DNA of 64,000 nucleotides from Panicum virgatum (GCF_016808335.1 NC_053147.1:20136913-20200912), one strand, 5' to 3'. Positions 32,588-44,102 are shown, counted from the first letter of the stretch. Program-made: numbers and translations. The notes: generated from the sequence alone by a model not told the origin.

Positions 32588-33861
32588 TTTGCGAAGTTCT
32601 GCTTCTTTAGCTTGATGTTTGGGTTGATATCCAAGCGGTGCTCAATGATATCTCTGCTGACGCCCCGAAGGTCATTGGCGGACCATGCGAAAACATCTTG
32701 ATTCTTGTGGAGAAATTCAAGAAGTTCTTTTTCTTCCTCGGACTCGAGTGTTGCGTTGATGGTTACCATTTTGTCTGGTAGATGTACGTCAAGGGGGACC
32801 TTCTTGACTTCGCAGTCTTCCTCGAAGGTGACTTTCTCGTTGTCTCTCTGCTGCTCTTTTGAGGTAGTAGGCTTGGATTCAGTCCGAAGGTTGTGGACAT
32901 TTTTCTGGCCTGGGGTGTATCCCCGCTCTATGTCCCGCGCAAGCTGCTGGTCCCCACGGACGGTGATGACCCCCGCGGGAGCTGGAATCTTCATGCACAA
33001 GTACAATTGATGAACGATAGCTTCGAACATGTTGATTGTTTCCCTTCCTAGGATTGCGCGGTATGGGTAGGGCATCTCTACCACATCGAAGGTGATGTGC
33101 TCTATTCTTGCGTTGGCCATGTCTCCGAAGGACACAGCAAGCGACAGTTTGCCGATTGCATTCGCTCTCTTTCCTCCGAAACCCATTAAAGGGATATCCG
33201 AAGGCTGAAGAAGATTTCGGTCGATGCCCATCTTGTCGAAGGTGTCGGAAAAAATAATGTCTGCAGAGCTGCCAGTGTCAACTAGTATCTTGCCAATCCT
33301 CCAGCCCTGAATGTTTGCCTCGATGACAAGAGCATCTGTGTGTGGGTAGCTGATGAGGTTGACATCTTCTTCAGAGAAGGTGATCGGAGAGTGTGACCAC
33401 TGGGTTCTCTTGGTTGGACCTTCGGAGATGATGCAATGGACTTGCCTGAAGTAGTCTCTGCGCTGTCTCTTGTTCTCGAAGTCCAGGGTGGATCCTCCGG
33501 AGATGGACATGATCATTCCGAAGGTTGGCAGTGCCGCGGGTTGGCCATTTGTGGTTTGGTTTTCTTGTTTTGGTGGGTGGGCTGGGGGTGGTGGTAGCTG
33601 CTCTTGTGTTGGTTGAACTTGGGTGGTGGGTTGACTGGGTTGTGTTTGCGGGTTTGGCTGCAGCTGCCGGTTGTGGTTGTAGTTGTAGTTGAACATGGGC
33701 GGGCGGTATGCTTGGGTAAATGTGGGGGTGGAGCGAACGAAGGTTGTGTATACTGTATTTGTTGAGGAGCTTGTGGAGTCTGAGGCCATGTAGTGTGCCC
33801 AACTTACTTGGCTTTTTTCTCGGACTCCATTCTGTTGACGGTCTTTTTCTTCTTCGGGCAT
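32584..33861 (-). pseudogene. Protease region of the Tat element
   Basis: A long frame with a Q/P-rich linker, then a retropepsin domain with the catalytic [14 protein letters not shown] conserved-looking block near [12 protein letters not shown] follows, then the RT-proximal segment with [17 protein letters not shown]. It ends in a stop at 32584-32586 just where the RT should continue; RT goes on in another frame, so one small indel separates them. The upstream edge is also a frame change relative to the zinc knuckle. The polyprotein is therefore not continuous. Confidence 0.85.
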
Positions 33862-34074
33862 TGGTTTGTTCTGTGGTCGGAGTCAGACCCGTGGAAGTGG
33901 CAGAAGCAATTTTTTGGGTTCGCGCGAAGGTCCGCGACCTCGGCCCCTTCCTCTGCCGCGACCTCTGCCCCGTGCTCCGGACGAAGGTTGATTGTCGTTT
34001 GAGTGTTTAGGTTCTGACTTTGGCGGTATCATGAAGGGATCGAAGGTTATCTGATCCTCATCATCATACGAAGG

Positions 34075-35169
34075 TTACAGAGGTAGGATGAGCTGCTGAG
34101 CTGGCTGCTCTTGCTGCCGTGTTTGCTGATTGTATTTTTCTGTTTGACGCATGATTCTTCTTTGCTCGACCCTTCTGCGGTGGTCGGCGTCTGACTTCGC
34201 GTACTTCTCTGCTTCTGTATAGAGCTCCTTGAGGGTCCTCGGGGGCTCTCTTGTGAGGTGAGAAGCAAGCTGGCCAGGCAGGAGACCTTCGATGCATTTC
34301 TCGATTGCATCCTTCTCTGGGAAGTTTGGGATTTGAGCCTTCTTCTGCACGAACCTCCGGAAGTAGTCATAGAGAGGCTCACGGTCGTGCTGTGGGCACT
34401 TGAAGTCTTTCACAGTATTAGTATTTAGCCTTCTGAATCCTTGAAAGTCCTGGAGGAGCCTGCCTTTCAGCTGGTACCAGTTGTTGATTGATTGCGGGGG
34501 AAGGTATGAGTACCAGTTGGCCACGGAACCTTCGCAGGCCATGACGAAGGACTTGGTCATGGTTGAGTCGTCACCTCCGGCCGAAGCGATGGTTGCTTCG
34601 TAGGCCATGAGGGACTGGGTTGGATTAGTTGTTGCATTGTACTTGGGGAGCTGTGTAGGCTTGTAGCCGGGCGGCCATGAAGTTCGCTGCAGAGCGACTG
34701 AAAGTGGCGAGGTCGGGTCATATGGGAGGTTGACCGGTGGTGGCCTTCGGTCTTCATTGTGAGCGAAGGTTGTCTGGTGGACGATGCGGTTTTCTTGTTG
34801 GAGGGAACCTTCGGGCATTTCTTGGTATGCCCTCTGCAAATTCTCAACTTCCGCCTCCATTTCTGCTAGCTTGCGCCTAGCCTCAGCTAGCTTGTTTGCT
34901 TGGTCTAGTGCCCTCTTTTTTGTGGAGAACTGAGCTTCGATGTTTCTTTTCTTCATTTCCAGGGCCTTGAGCTTGAGTGCTGTCTCTGTGAGCTCCTTGG
35001 ATTGGTTTTGGTGAGCTTCGGTGTTTTCGGTGTCATCAACCAGATCTCCATGAAGAACAGCTTCGTTGTTGGTGTCTTGAATTCGTGTGTTGTCTGCTTC
35101 GTGCTGCTCGTGCTGCTTAGCGGTGTTGCTTGTGGTGCCGGCGGAGGTTTTCTTCTTCGCTGGGGCCAT
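34075..35169 (-). CDS. gag: Gag protein of the Tat element
   Basis: An open frame of 364 residues, starting MAPAKKKTSAGT 38 bases inside the LTR; an in-frame extension into the LTR exists but is unlikely to be used. A charged coiled-coil-like region (about residues 60-120, rich in K, E, A and L) precedes the retrotransposon gag core (about 190-310), with the motif YDYFRRFVQKKAQIPNFPE and CIEGLLPGQLASHL. It forms the virus-like particle of the retrotransposon. The zinc knuckle is not in this frame but lies downstream at about 33880-33950, where [12 protein letters not shown] and NQC can be read, so the gag end is separated by a stop and frame change from the protease region. Confidence 0.85.
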   Translation of the reverse strand: MAPAKKKTSAGTTSNTAKQHEQHEADNTRIQDTNNEAVLHGDLVDDTENTEAHQNQSKELTETALKLKALEMKKRNIEAQFSTKKRALDQANKLAEARRKLAEMEAEVENLQRAYQEMPEGSLQQENRIVHQTTFAHNEDRRPPPVNLPYDPTSPLSVALQRTSWPPGYKPTQLPKYNATTNPTQSLMAYEATIASAGGDDSTMTKSFVMACEGSVANWYSYLPPQSINNWYQLKGRLLQDFQGFRRLNTNTVKDFKCPQHDREPLYDYFRRFVQKKAQIPNFPEKDAIEKCIEGLLPGQLASHLTREPPRTLKELYTEAEKYAKSDADHRRRVEQRRIMRQTEKYNQQTRQQEQPAQQLILPL

Positions 35170-35179
35170 CGAAGGTTGT

Positions 35180-35206
35180 TTCACGAGCTGGAACGGTGGG
35201 CGCCGC
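35180..35206 (-). other. Primer-binding site region of the Tat element
   Basis: Directly inside the right LTR the minus strand reads GCGGCGCCCACCGTTCC. A GGCGCCCACCG sequence just after the LTR is the expected position and style for a plant Ty3/Gypsy primer-binding site. I could not name the matching tRNA. Confidence 0.5.
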
Positions 35207-36023
35207 TGTTGGGATCTTAGCTTCTTAGATGCCCAGACAGGGAGCATGAACAGTATGAAAATGGCAATGAAAGTAGAAACTAAATTCTCCAGTAATAGCC
35301 AGGAAAATTCAACCCTTTACACTGTGGAGAGAGGGGGTTATTTATACCCCTAGCCTTCGGCCGGGTTTTCCTAATCTGCCCCATTCCAACTCATTTATAA
35401 CTCACTTACAACCGGTTTCAGAGTAAAATTACAAGGTTAGAGGTGTACAACTCCGACCTTCTCACGTATTCAGGTGTACAAACCCGACCTTCCCATGTAT
35501 TCACGTTTTACACGCACGCTTGCACCAGGCGGAGGCCTTCGTTTCCTTCGGGGAGCTCCGGGGGTCTCGGCCCTGAAGGTTCCGTCAGCGAGCGATCAGC
35601 CGTCACCTTCGTTCCCGAAGGCGATCCCTTTTCCCGAAGGTCCCAGTCTTCGAACTTGCTCCTCTGAGCAACTGTTCGTCACCTTCGGCCGAACGAAGGC
35701 GGTATCCTCCGTCATCGAAGGTCTTGGTCTTTGAGCTTGCGCTTCTGAGTGATTGTTCGTCACCTTCGGCCGAACGAAGGCAGTATCCTCCATCACCAAA
35801 GGTCTTGGTCTTTAACCTTGCGCTTCTGGGCGGCCATTCGTCACCTTCGGCCACCCGAAGGAGACATCCTTTGTCTCCGAAGGTATTGGTCTTTGAGCTT
35901 GCGCTTCTGAGTGATCATCCGACACTTTCGGGTATGCTTGTCTTCCTCTCGTTGGGGCCCTGCAAACGATTTAGGGAGCATTTCCGAGGGTGAGAGCTTG
36001 ATCCGAAGATCCAATCCCTAACA
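35207..36023 (-). repeat. 5' LTR of the Tat element (right)
   Basis: It starts TGTTGGGATCTTAGC and ends CCAATCCCTAACA. It carries the same 81-bp sub-repeats (about 35640-35915) as the other LTR. As the upstream LTR for the minus-strand genes it should drive gag-pol transcription. Confidence 0.93.
35339..35346 (-). promoter_or_regulatory. TATA box in the 5' LTR
   Basis: On the minus strand this reads TATAAATA within GGGGTATAAATAACCCC, a near-palindromic setting also present in the other LTR. It is placed to start the gag-pol RNA. Confidence 0.7.
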
Positions 36024-36482
36024 AGGCTGAGCCCATGCCCATCCATCATCGTCATCGATCTCGATCATCCAGGTTCCAGGCAGACGCAGCAGCGTCCGCC
36101 AGCGAGCGACGCGGTGGACGTGCGCACGTTCAATGCGGCGGCGCTAGCTTGCTTTAGGTTGCCTGCGCCCGCCTGCCTGAATACGATTACTACGATGCAC
36201 GCACGTTGGCTTTGGCTTTGGCTTTGGCTTTGGCGTTTGGGCTTGTGCTGACGCTCTGCTCTGCTCTTGGTTGCTCTCCATGGAAGGCAGGAATGGAGGG
36301 AGGGATCGTCCCGTTCCGTTCCGTTCCCATCTGCTGATCTGCAGGCCCTCGGTCCTGGTTCCAGTTCCATCGGCAGATTTTTTTTTCTAGGCCTGCAACC
36401 CTGAATTCTAAGTTGTTAATTGTATTTGACGGGCGTCAGTCCGTGGTAAAATTCAATCTGCTGCTCTGATCAGTTGGTCATA
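36024..36482. other. Non-coding, with (GGCTTT)n microsatellite
   Basis: Right flank of the Tat element. A GGCTTT repeat of about five units lies near 36207-36236. No gene. Confidence 0.5.
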
Positions 36483-38972
36483 CTCCACTCATCCTGAAAT
36501 ATAAGGTATTGTATTTTATCTAAATTTTTTTTAACAAACGGCACTCGACGAGTGTGTTTTTATTAATATAACAAAAAAAACAAGACTACATCCCTGAGAG
36601 GCCATAGGCAGAAAAATAAAAAGAAAAAAAAACAACAAACTCGCTCGGTTGGATTGAGATGTCAACACGGGTTACCGCTCAACTATTCTCACTGGCCGGT
36701 TGGATTGGGAAATCAACACGACCAAACTCTATTCACAACGACGACAAAGGAGAAAATGCACAACCGCAGCTTCCACCCACAATCGCACTCTTGCGGATAT
36801 CGAAACATCTGAAGTGTTCCAGCGTTGATAAAGGAGCAAAGGGGCAGACACCACCACACCAGGAAGTCACTGCCGTGCAGGAACCAACGCCGTAGTGCTG
36901 CTGCACCCAAACAGACCGCCCGACGGCATGAAAAATACCAAGTCCGGAGCAACCCAACGCGCGGAGGCCTCGTCACTTCCGCCATTGGACGCCTCTCTCT
37001 CGTGCGCGGGGACCTCCAACCCGCCACTCAGCACGCCTCTCTCGTGTACGGGAACCTCCAACCCGCCACACGGCACCACGCTCTGTACTCGTTTCAAGGA
37101 TTGCCGTCGAGGCAGCAAAAAGAGGTGCCCCGCCCCTCCGGGAACTGAACCAAGCCACCAAACCACCGTCGTGGTTCGAAATCATCAAATTGGTTTTTCC
37201 CTCGCACGAAGACGCCGCCCTCGAGCCAGAAGACAGAAGATGTCGCCCGCGCCGTCTTCCGACGTTGTACCGCACCGGAAGGGTTCAGCCGTGCTTAACA
37301 CCCCGCCGCGATCCGCTGCAGGCCAAGTCGTCACTGATTGTCGTTGCCACTAGCACCATCCTTCAAACACTGTCCCGCACCGCATTGGAGACTGCCACGT
37401 AGCTCCAGACGCCGCGGAACGCTGCAAGCAGACGAACAACAGCCGAGTGATGACCCCCGGCCACCAACAGAAGAGCAGGCGTCTTGGCGTGAGGTAGGCA
37501 ACCCCATTCCCCGCACGCCCTCCGACAGATTTGTCACCACCGGCCGAAGCAAATCGCGAGCAACAGGCCGGCCAAGTCGCCGAACGGTGTCTCTAGAGAC
37601 GACGCCTCCAAGCGCCCACAGGCACCGCCGTCGCTCGTCCAGGAGCTGGACCGGGTTTTCACCCAGAAACCTCGTGCAGGAGGGTTGCAACTCCAAAATG
37701 ACGCCATCAACAGGGAGAGCGACGCCCGGAGGCGCCGCGATCATTTCACCAGAATGAATCTGGCGAGGGCTTTCGCCCGGAGTGCCGGCACCCCAATGCA
37801 CGCGTTCGTCACCTCAAGCCGGCACCACCACTACGGCCGCCTCAACCGAGGGACGCCACTGTCGCAGCTCCACAAAGCCCGCTGCCGAAGCTCCATCTCT
37901 CTCCGCTGTCCTCGCGACCCGGCAACGCGCTGGCGCCACACCGCACCACCGCACCTCCTCCCGGCACGCCGCACCACCGCACCTCCTCCCGGCCGGGCAG
38001 AAACCGCCAGCACACGCGACGCGGCCTCGGCCCGCGCCGCATCTCCTCCTCGCGCCGCTGCTCCACTGCCGCGCGCACACATGGCCCCGCACGCCGGCCA
38101 CAGTCCCCGTCGCCACGCCGCACCTCCCTCGCGCCATCCGCGCGGCCGCCCGGCGCTTCCACCACGCCGCCCCGCGCCGCATCTCCTCCACGAGGCAGAG
38201 GCGCGGCCAGGCCGTGCCTCTGCCTGCCTCGCACCGCGACACGCCCTCCGCGTTGGCCCCGCGCACAGGCCGCAGCACTGCCGCCGCCGCCGCGCGCAGA
38301 CCTGCACGTCCCCACGCAGGCCGCCGCAGCCGGCCAGCAGCCGCGCCGTCGTCCCCGCTCCCAGGCCGCAGGGAGCCACGCCGCCCTCTGGCCCCACGCG
38401 CCGGCCGCCGTCCAATGGGCCCAGCCGCCGCCGCTCTTGCCGCTTCTCCGCCGCCCGCGGCCGGCCACACCACCGCGCGCCTGCCCACCGCCGAATCGTG
38501 TCGGACGCCGCAGATCCGGTCGAGGGGGGGCCCGGATCCGCCGCCTCCTGCCGCCTCCGCCGCCGGGGAGGCCTATGCCGGCGAGGCAGCTCAGCCGGAC
38601 GTGGCGGCCGCGTCCACCACGGATCCGCCCGAGGAAGAGAAGGGGCCCCGCCGCCGCTGTCATGGCGTGCCGCGCGGGCTTTCGGCGGCCCGCTCGGGCG
38701 ACGGCGCGGCGGAGGGACGCGGGGGGAGGGGGGCTGCGGCGGCGGCGGCATGACCGCCCGTGTGGCCCACGCGGGGGCAACGCGGGGAAGGGTCGCAGTT
38801 TTTTTTTAGATTAAGATTCCCGGTGCTCCATACATTTTATCTAAACTAAAGTGGTTTAAATTTGATCAAAATTATAAAGAAGAATATCTGCATCTAACAC
38901 ATCAAATAAGTAAATTATGAAAATATATTTCAAAATGCCATTTCAGTACGTACAACCGAACTGTGAGGGCAG
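36483..38972. mobile_element. Stowaway-like MITE, split by a 2.3-kb insertion
   Basis: The left part (36483-36524) starts CTCCACTCATCCTGAAATAT after TA. The right part (38834-38972) reads CTAAACTAAAGTGG and ends GAACTGTGAGGGCAG before TA. Joined they are about 170 bp with Stowaway-type ends and TA target sites. The interruption is 36525-38833. Confidence 0.65.
36525..38833 (-). mobile_element. 2.3-kb retroposon without reverse transcriptase
   Basis: The 12-bp direct repeat ATTTTATCTAAA flanks it (36513-36524 and 38834-38845). At the left end, read on the minus strand, an AATAAAAAC signal (about 36570) is followed by a run of A, so the 3' end of an RNA lies at left. This is the footprint of LINE-type target-primed insertion. 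The body is GC-rich toward its 5' end (37700-38760), contains two 43-bp repeats (about 36988-37072) and a 28-bp repeat (about 37950-38000), and gives long Ala/Arg/Pro frames without domains. It may be a non-autonomous LINE relative or a retrocopied transcript; identity unknown. Confidence 0.65.
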
Positions 38973-38974
38973 TA

Positions 38975-40783
38975 CGAGACTGTGGAAAAGGAGTCGAAAC
39001 TGTCATCTTGAACTCTGAATCGTTCAGATCTCGATGGCCGAGTGGCATGAGATTTCCTCGAGGCGAGGAACCCAAGCATCAAGCAAGCAAGCACTACTCG
39101 TGCCAGCGCTTTCAGACGAGATATTCCTGCACAGGCGTGCGTGAGAAACTTCCTCCGCCTCTAACCACATGTAAATTATTCAGCCCGAGGACAATCTCGT
39201 GCTAGTTACCTTGCCACTGAATCTTCTCTTCTTCACTGTCCGTGTAAATCTTTCGTTGTTGGTGCATTCTAAATTGCTAGTTCTAGAACGACGAGCATGC
39301 GAGTGAATGAACCACATTATTCGCATTAATCCCCGTGTTACATAATTCCGGTTGACTTTAAATTTTAAAAGGACTTTTTTCTACATAGAAAAAAAGGGAT
39401 CTACTGTATAAGCAAGGAACAGCAGGCCTGCCTGGAAAAAAAACTGAAGCTGCAGTCGAAGGCTGCCGACTGCCGTACGTGGCAATGACTTGCGTACGAG
39501 TCTGAAGCTAATCAACCTCAGCCACCTAACCTCACTAATCTAACACTGTACTCCGCCAATCAGCGAATCGCACCTCATTGGAGGCTTGGACAGATTCCAC
39601 GGATCGTGCTCGCTCGCTCGCAAGCTAGGTTAGCGCTGCACGCCAAATCGTCAATGCGATCAGGTATGTATATACATAGAGTATGTGTGTGTGTGTGGAG
39701 AATGTGTTAACAACAGATTGCTGCGATCGGTTTTAACTCACGTATACCTGAACGTAGACGAATTCTTGCTAATGCTGACATGTCTATTGTTAGCAAATTT
39801 TATACTGAGCTAATGGTCGTTGCAGCTTCGTTCATGCGCTGCACTAAGCGTGAGTGGTTGGAGGTCAGAGCCGGACAAGGCCCGGAAGCCCCACACCTGG
39901 CGTGTCGGTGCTCGCTCGATGGATCCCCTCTCTGCTCGCCGTCCTGCGCCGGCAGGATCGGCGGTCGTGGCGCGCACACTTGGAGCCCAACCGGCGAGCG
40001 CTGACCGCTCGACCGCGGGATCGGGTCCGAGGAAGCCGTCCTCCTCCTCCTGGGGAAACGCGAAATTAAAGGGAAAACCGCCGACGGCAGAAGGCCGCCG
40101 CGCGCGCGGCGCGCCCACGAGGTGCTCCGGCGAGACGGCGACTTTACACCGCGATCGCTGGTCGATCTCGAGGCGAAGCCGGCGAGATGGATCGGAGGAT
40201 AGTTTACCGCGGAGGGATCTTTACAGAGTGCAGAGCCGTTTGCACTTTGCGGGTCGGTCGGTCGTATCTGGTGAGAGCTGGACCTGCGTTTCTCTGCTCA
40301 TGAGCGCAGCAGACAGCACGAACGGGCCAGAAATGCACAGAGGTTGCTGTGTCACCTGAATGAAGGGAATGGAAGCTACAGCCTACAGGGAACCTGCAGA
40401 AAAAAAAATCTTGGAGGCCAGAGGTGTAGCTAGCGTCGTCGCTCGAGACCTGACACCACTCCAGCCTGAGCTGACGGACGGGACCATGCACACACGCGCG
40501 CGTAGTACGCAGCAACAGGAGTCCAGAGCGAGTGAACCGCAGTACAATGGCAAGTTGGTGACACATGCATTGGAGGTCCATCCTCAAACTTGATCTGCAT
40601 CAATCATCATGAGTTGCTATAGCTAGCTATAGAGCTTGCGATGCAAGAAGCCGATGGCTGTAAGAAAGGAATGCGCATCATCTCTTCAAATTCCTCCTGA
40701 AGCTACGGAAGATTCAGACTAAGAGCCTAAGACCTACAGTAGCATATGTAATGTGTGTACTACAAAGCTAATAAAGCCTGAAG
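38975..40783. other. Non-coding, no gene assigned
   Basis: A short GT microsatellite lies at about 39683-39698. A CpG-rich block (39840-40160) gives frames on both strands with no domain. No exon signals that could be tied to a known protein. Confidence 0.45.
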
Positions 40784-41050
40784 GGCTGTGTTCACTTCCC
40801 CCAAACTCCTCCAAACTTTCCATCACATCGAAACTTTAAATATAGGAAATGAACCATACATGGAGTACTAAATGTAGGTAAATAAAAAAACTAATTACAT
40901 AGTTTTGATGTACATTGCGAGACGAATTTTTTAAGCCTAGTTAGGTCATGGTAGGACAATATTTACCACAAACAAACGAAAAATGCTACAGTGCGCTACA
41001 GTGTCCGATGTGCCTTTTCGCATTTCTTTTCCCTCCATCTAAACACAGCC
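40784..41050. mobile_element. Foldback MITE (GGCTGTGTTTAG family)
   Basis: The ends GGCTGTGTTCA and, reversed, GGCTGTGTTTA are inverted repeats. The internal core TTGCGAGACGAATTTTT and GCTACAGT are shared with the other foldback MITEs of the window. No clear target duplication. Confidence 0.65.
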
Positions 41051-41371
41051 TCAAGAGGAATTGCAGGTTGGAGCAGCCTGTGGCAGTACATGATCGAACA
41101 ACTTGGCATGGTGGTATCACTTGAGAGTTGAGACCACTTCAGCTAGATCCAACCGGGACCATGCGTATGTGCTACAAGAGCCCAGACTGACCAGAGTGAA
41201 GAAAACAATGGACTCTTTAGCAAATCATACGACGAGAGGCGCATGGCATGGGGGCCACGAACGAGACCACAGCTTGCTGATAACACCCAACTATATACTC
41301 CTACTTATTATATAGCGGCAAATCAAGCAACTCGGAGCTGAACTAACACGAGCTGCACGAGCATTGGCCGA
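41051..41371. other. Non-coding spacer between two MITEs
   Basis: No gene or known repeat is visible. Confidence 0.45.
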
Positions 41372-41379
41372 ATTGTACT

Positions 41380-41548
41380 CACTAATAGTCTATACGGCCG
41401 TTTACACGGCGTGTAAATGCTACTCGATCGGTAGCCGTGTAAAACCATTTCGACCGTTTAAAAAACCGTTTAAACAGCTGTGTACTCCGACTATTTGCTA
41501 GACGGTGGGTGACCAACCGTTCACCGTTTAACGTTTAAGCTAACATTG
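41380..41548. mobile_element. Small hAT-like MITE (169 bp)
   Basis: Flanked by the 8-bp direct repeat ATTGTACT at 41372-41379 and 41549-41556. The ends CACTAATAGTC and, reversed, CAATGTTAGCTTAAACG are related but divergent. The interior is made of ACCGTTTAAAC-type motifs. Confidence 0.7.
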
Positions 41549-41556
41549 ATTGTACT

Positions 41557-43572
41557 ACAAGACACTCATCACAAAGTCCCACTACTACTGGATGCACCAA
41601 TAGGCCATAGACCATTTTACACGTTGAATCCGTGGACGCTGCTGATTGAGCCTGCATTCACTCATGCAATGGAAAAGGAAGGTTCAGATCAAACAGTAGA
41701 ACAAAGCGTCACATGCATCATGCGTGGAAGGCCCCACCCATCCCCGGCGTGATCGGCATCATGGAAGCGTCACATGCAGCAACAGATGGAGCAACCGAGC
41801 AACTTCTCGCCTCCTGTTCACTCGCACGTAAGCGCCTACACTCCTCTTCAGCTAACTAGTTCAGAATTCAGATGCAGGGTTCCATCAGAGCTACCATCAT
41901 TTGTATTCATCTCTGCTCTCTCGTTCACCATCTTTATTCAGCAGAGTTCACACTTGCAGAGCGGAAAGGGAAGGGAAAACAGTTCTGCAGCAAATGTCGT
42001 CCAGCCAGGTCCGGGTTTTTTGGAGCCTGAGGATTGTTTTGTCCTGTGCTGCTTCCACACCTGGCATCCTTGCGGCTGCCAGAGTAGCAGGCAAGCAAAG
42101 AGGCCGCTGCACATCATGCCTCCTTATCTTCTTGTGTGTGTGCTTTTTGTCCATCCCTGAACAGGTGGACAGAGCCAACAGAGGAGTTGCCAGTAAGCTG
42201 CAGGGACAATCTCCAGCTAGGACTGTGAATGGCACACGACTGAATTATATGTATCATTGCAGGCCCGTTCCCATGTCTTCCTTTTTCGAGCAGCCCTGTT
42301 GTGGTCTCTGCAGTGTCGTTCTTCTGATTTCTCATGTATGAAATCTTCCCTGGAGAATGCCTTGCCTGATCTTTCGGGGGTGACTGAAGCAATGGGAGGT
42401 ATACCAAGGCCAAAAGGTTGCACGGGGACGAAACGAGATCTGATCGCACTCCATCGTATCGGCAAACTCAGCATCCATCGAGCACAAAGCTAAGATTCAT
42501 CTGCACGTGCTGCACCAGGTGCTGGCTACGTGCAGGCGCAGTGCAGTGCAGATGAGATGGGGCGCCGACAAAAGAGAGCGACGAGAAGGTCGCCGCGTTC
42601 GTCGGAAATCAGGGTGGTTTCAGAAACCTTCCGTGGCTGCAAAGCATGCACGCGAGCAAAAGACCCTGCGCGACTTTACGCCGCTGCGTAGATCGATCTG
42701 GAGGTGATCCCAAACTGGGAGATCCAACGTTGGATCCTGAAACGACGCTGTACGTCGTCTCTGAAGATGGAGCAAGCGATGCAGAGAATGCAGCGTCCCA
42801 GTACTGCATTTCTGCTCATTTTACAAACTGAGTTCGTGCTAATGAAAGAAAAGATCAGTCAGTACAGCGACATCATTTGCATTCATCTCTATTCTCATGT
42901 CCGTCATCTTTAGTCAGTAAGGTTCGCCCTTCCTAAAAAAAGAAAGGATCATTAAGCAAATGTCATCAAATCACTTCATAAAAATTGGTATTTAATGATT
43001 GTTTGGTTCTGTACTGCTTTCAAATCTGGCATCCTTGCAGCTACTAGAGTACAAGGCAAGCAAAGAGCCTGGTGCATATCATCCTCCTTGCCTGTCCTTT
43101 TTGGGTGCTTTTTTTAGGTATCCTTTTGGGGTGTTTTTGTCTCTCTCTGAACAGGTGGACTGCCAACATATGATCTTTCTGTAAACTGCATGAACAATAT
43201 CCTAGTTTTATATGATGGCTTATAAAATTGGGCTATAGTTCCGTTTCAAAAAATCAGGGCTGCAGTTGTACAAGAGGAAAATTACGTAATCCTTCTGACT
43301 AGCGCTTCACTGGTGCTGTCCTGGTGAAGTCTGAACATGAGCGATTTCTTGTTAAGTAGAGATGATGTAAAGCCATGTCAGGCCCCGAGAGTGCCCTTGT
43401 CTGAACATCGCAGTTCATTGTTAGCGCGTGCAAACCATCTGTTCTGAAACCTGCTTTTCGTTAATATTTTCAGAAAAAAATGTGAAACTGTGCTTCATAA
43501 CTTCATTCATCAACTGCCAGTTTGCCACGCGCGCAGTTGGGCCGATCTGAAGCATGGACAAACAAACACCAC
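41557..43572. repeat. Non-coding DNA with two copies of an old duplication
   Basis: Copy A (about 41896-42215) and copy B (about 42869-43202) share, in order, CATCATTTG-ATTCATCTCT, CTGGCATCCTTGC, GGCAAGCAAAGAG, TGAACAGGTGGAC and a GTAA-CTGCA-ACAAT stretch. They are well diverged. A third, truncated copy lies at 48801-48870, beyond the MULE. Frames across them are not conserved between copies, so I do not call a gene. Confidence 0.65.
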
Positions 43573-43581
43573 AAACAAAGG

Positions 43582-43922
43582 CGTTTTTTATATTTTTATA
43601 TTTTTGAAAATCGTTTTTTACAGAAATATATTTTCGGTTTCACAATTTACAGGTTTATACCCCTACCGCCCGGCAGGGGGCCTACCGCCCGTCTGCGGGG
43701 CGGCCGGCCCCCTGCCGGGCGGTAGGGGTCTATATGTAATTAAAATTATGTTTTATCGCATGGAGGCCCCTGCCGCCGGCAGGGGGGCGGCAGGCTCCCC
43801 CTAATATAAAAGCCGAGGTCCCCCCTGCATTTGCAGCAAACAACATCCATAGAGGGAAAAAAGAGAGACGTGTGGTGAGGGAGGGAGTTGCAACAGCGAA
43901 GCCCTGCCGGATTTTGGATCCG
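43582..43922 (+). repeat. Left TIR of the MULE
   Basis: It pairs with 48023-48373 inverted. It holds a perfect 23-bp palindrome arm pair (43660-43682 with 43706-43728, around CCCCTACCGCCCGGC) and a TATA box, TATAAAA at 43805-43811. A 5' UTR intron from CGCAG/GTAACC (43931) to GGCCAG (about 44100) probably joins this leader to the ATG at 44103. Confidence 0.9.
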
Positions 43923-44102
43923 AACCGCAGGTAACCAATATTTCTCAACTTTGTCATTCTAAATTTTTTGTATTTTTAATTCTATAATTAGTGTTTTTTT
44001 ATAATTGTAACCGCTTAGAGTTCGGATTAGTAGTTATAATTGAAGTCGTAACATGGTTTTAGAAACTGGTTTAATTAAAATTAAGTCTTTGGATGGCCAG
44101 AT

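Larger units (their letters stand above)
20306..36023 (-). mobile_element. Ty3/Gypsy retrotransposon, Tat clade, complete but decayed
   Basis: Two LTRs of 813 and 817 bp in the same orientation bound the element, each starting TGTTGGG and ending AACA. Flanking 5-mers ACGCT and AGGCT differ at one base, compatible with an aged target duplication. Genes run on the minus strand from the right: gag, protease, RT, RNase H, a second RNase H and integrase. Then follow tandem arrays, an opposite-strand extra ORF and the left LTR. The second (archaeal-type) RNase H before integrase and the opposite-strand ORF near the 3' LTR are the signature of the Tat clade. The polypurine-like GAGGGGCTAC abuts the left LTR on the minus strand. 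A 3-kb element sits in RT, and several frameshifts and stops occur, so the copy is not autonomous. Confidence 0.93.

Noticed and set aside
37685..38809. Frames of 300-374 codons in the 2.3-kb retroposon
   Set aside because: Ala/Arg/Pro-rich on both strands at once, with no RT, nuclease or RNA-binding motif.
39810..40359. Overlapping frames on both strands at 39.8-40.4 kb
   Set aside because: No domain or splice context; CpG-rich spacer.
41774..42160. A possible gene start with a Gln-rich N-terminus
   Set aside because: The frame is not kept in copy B of the same block and has no domain.
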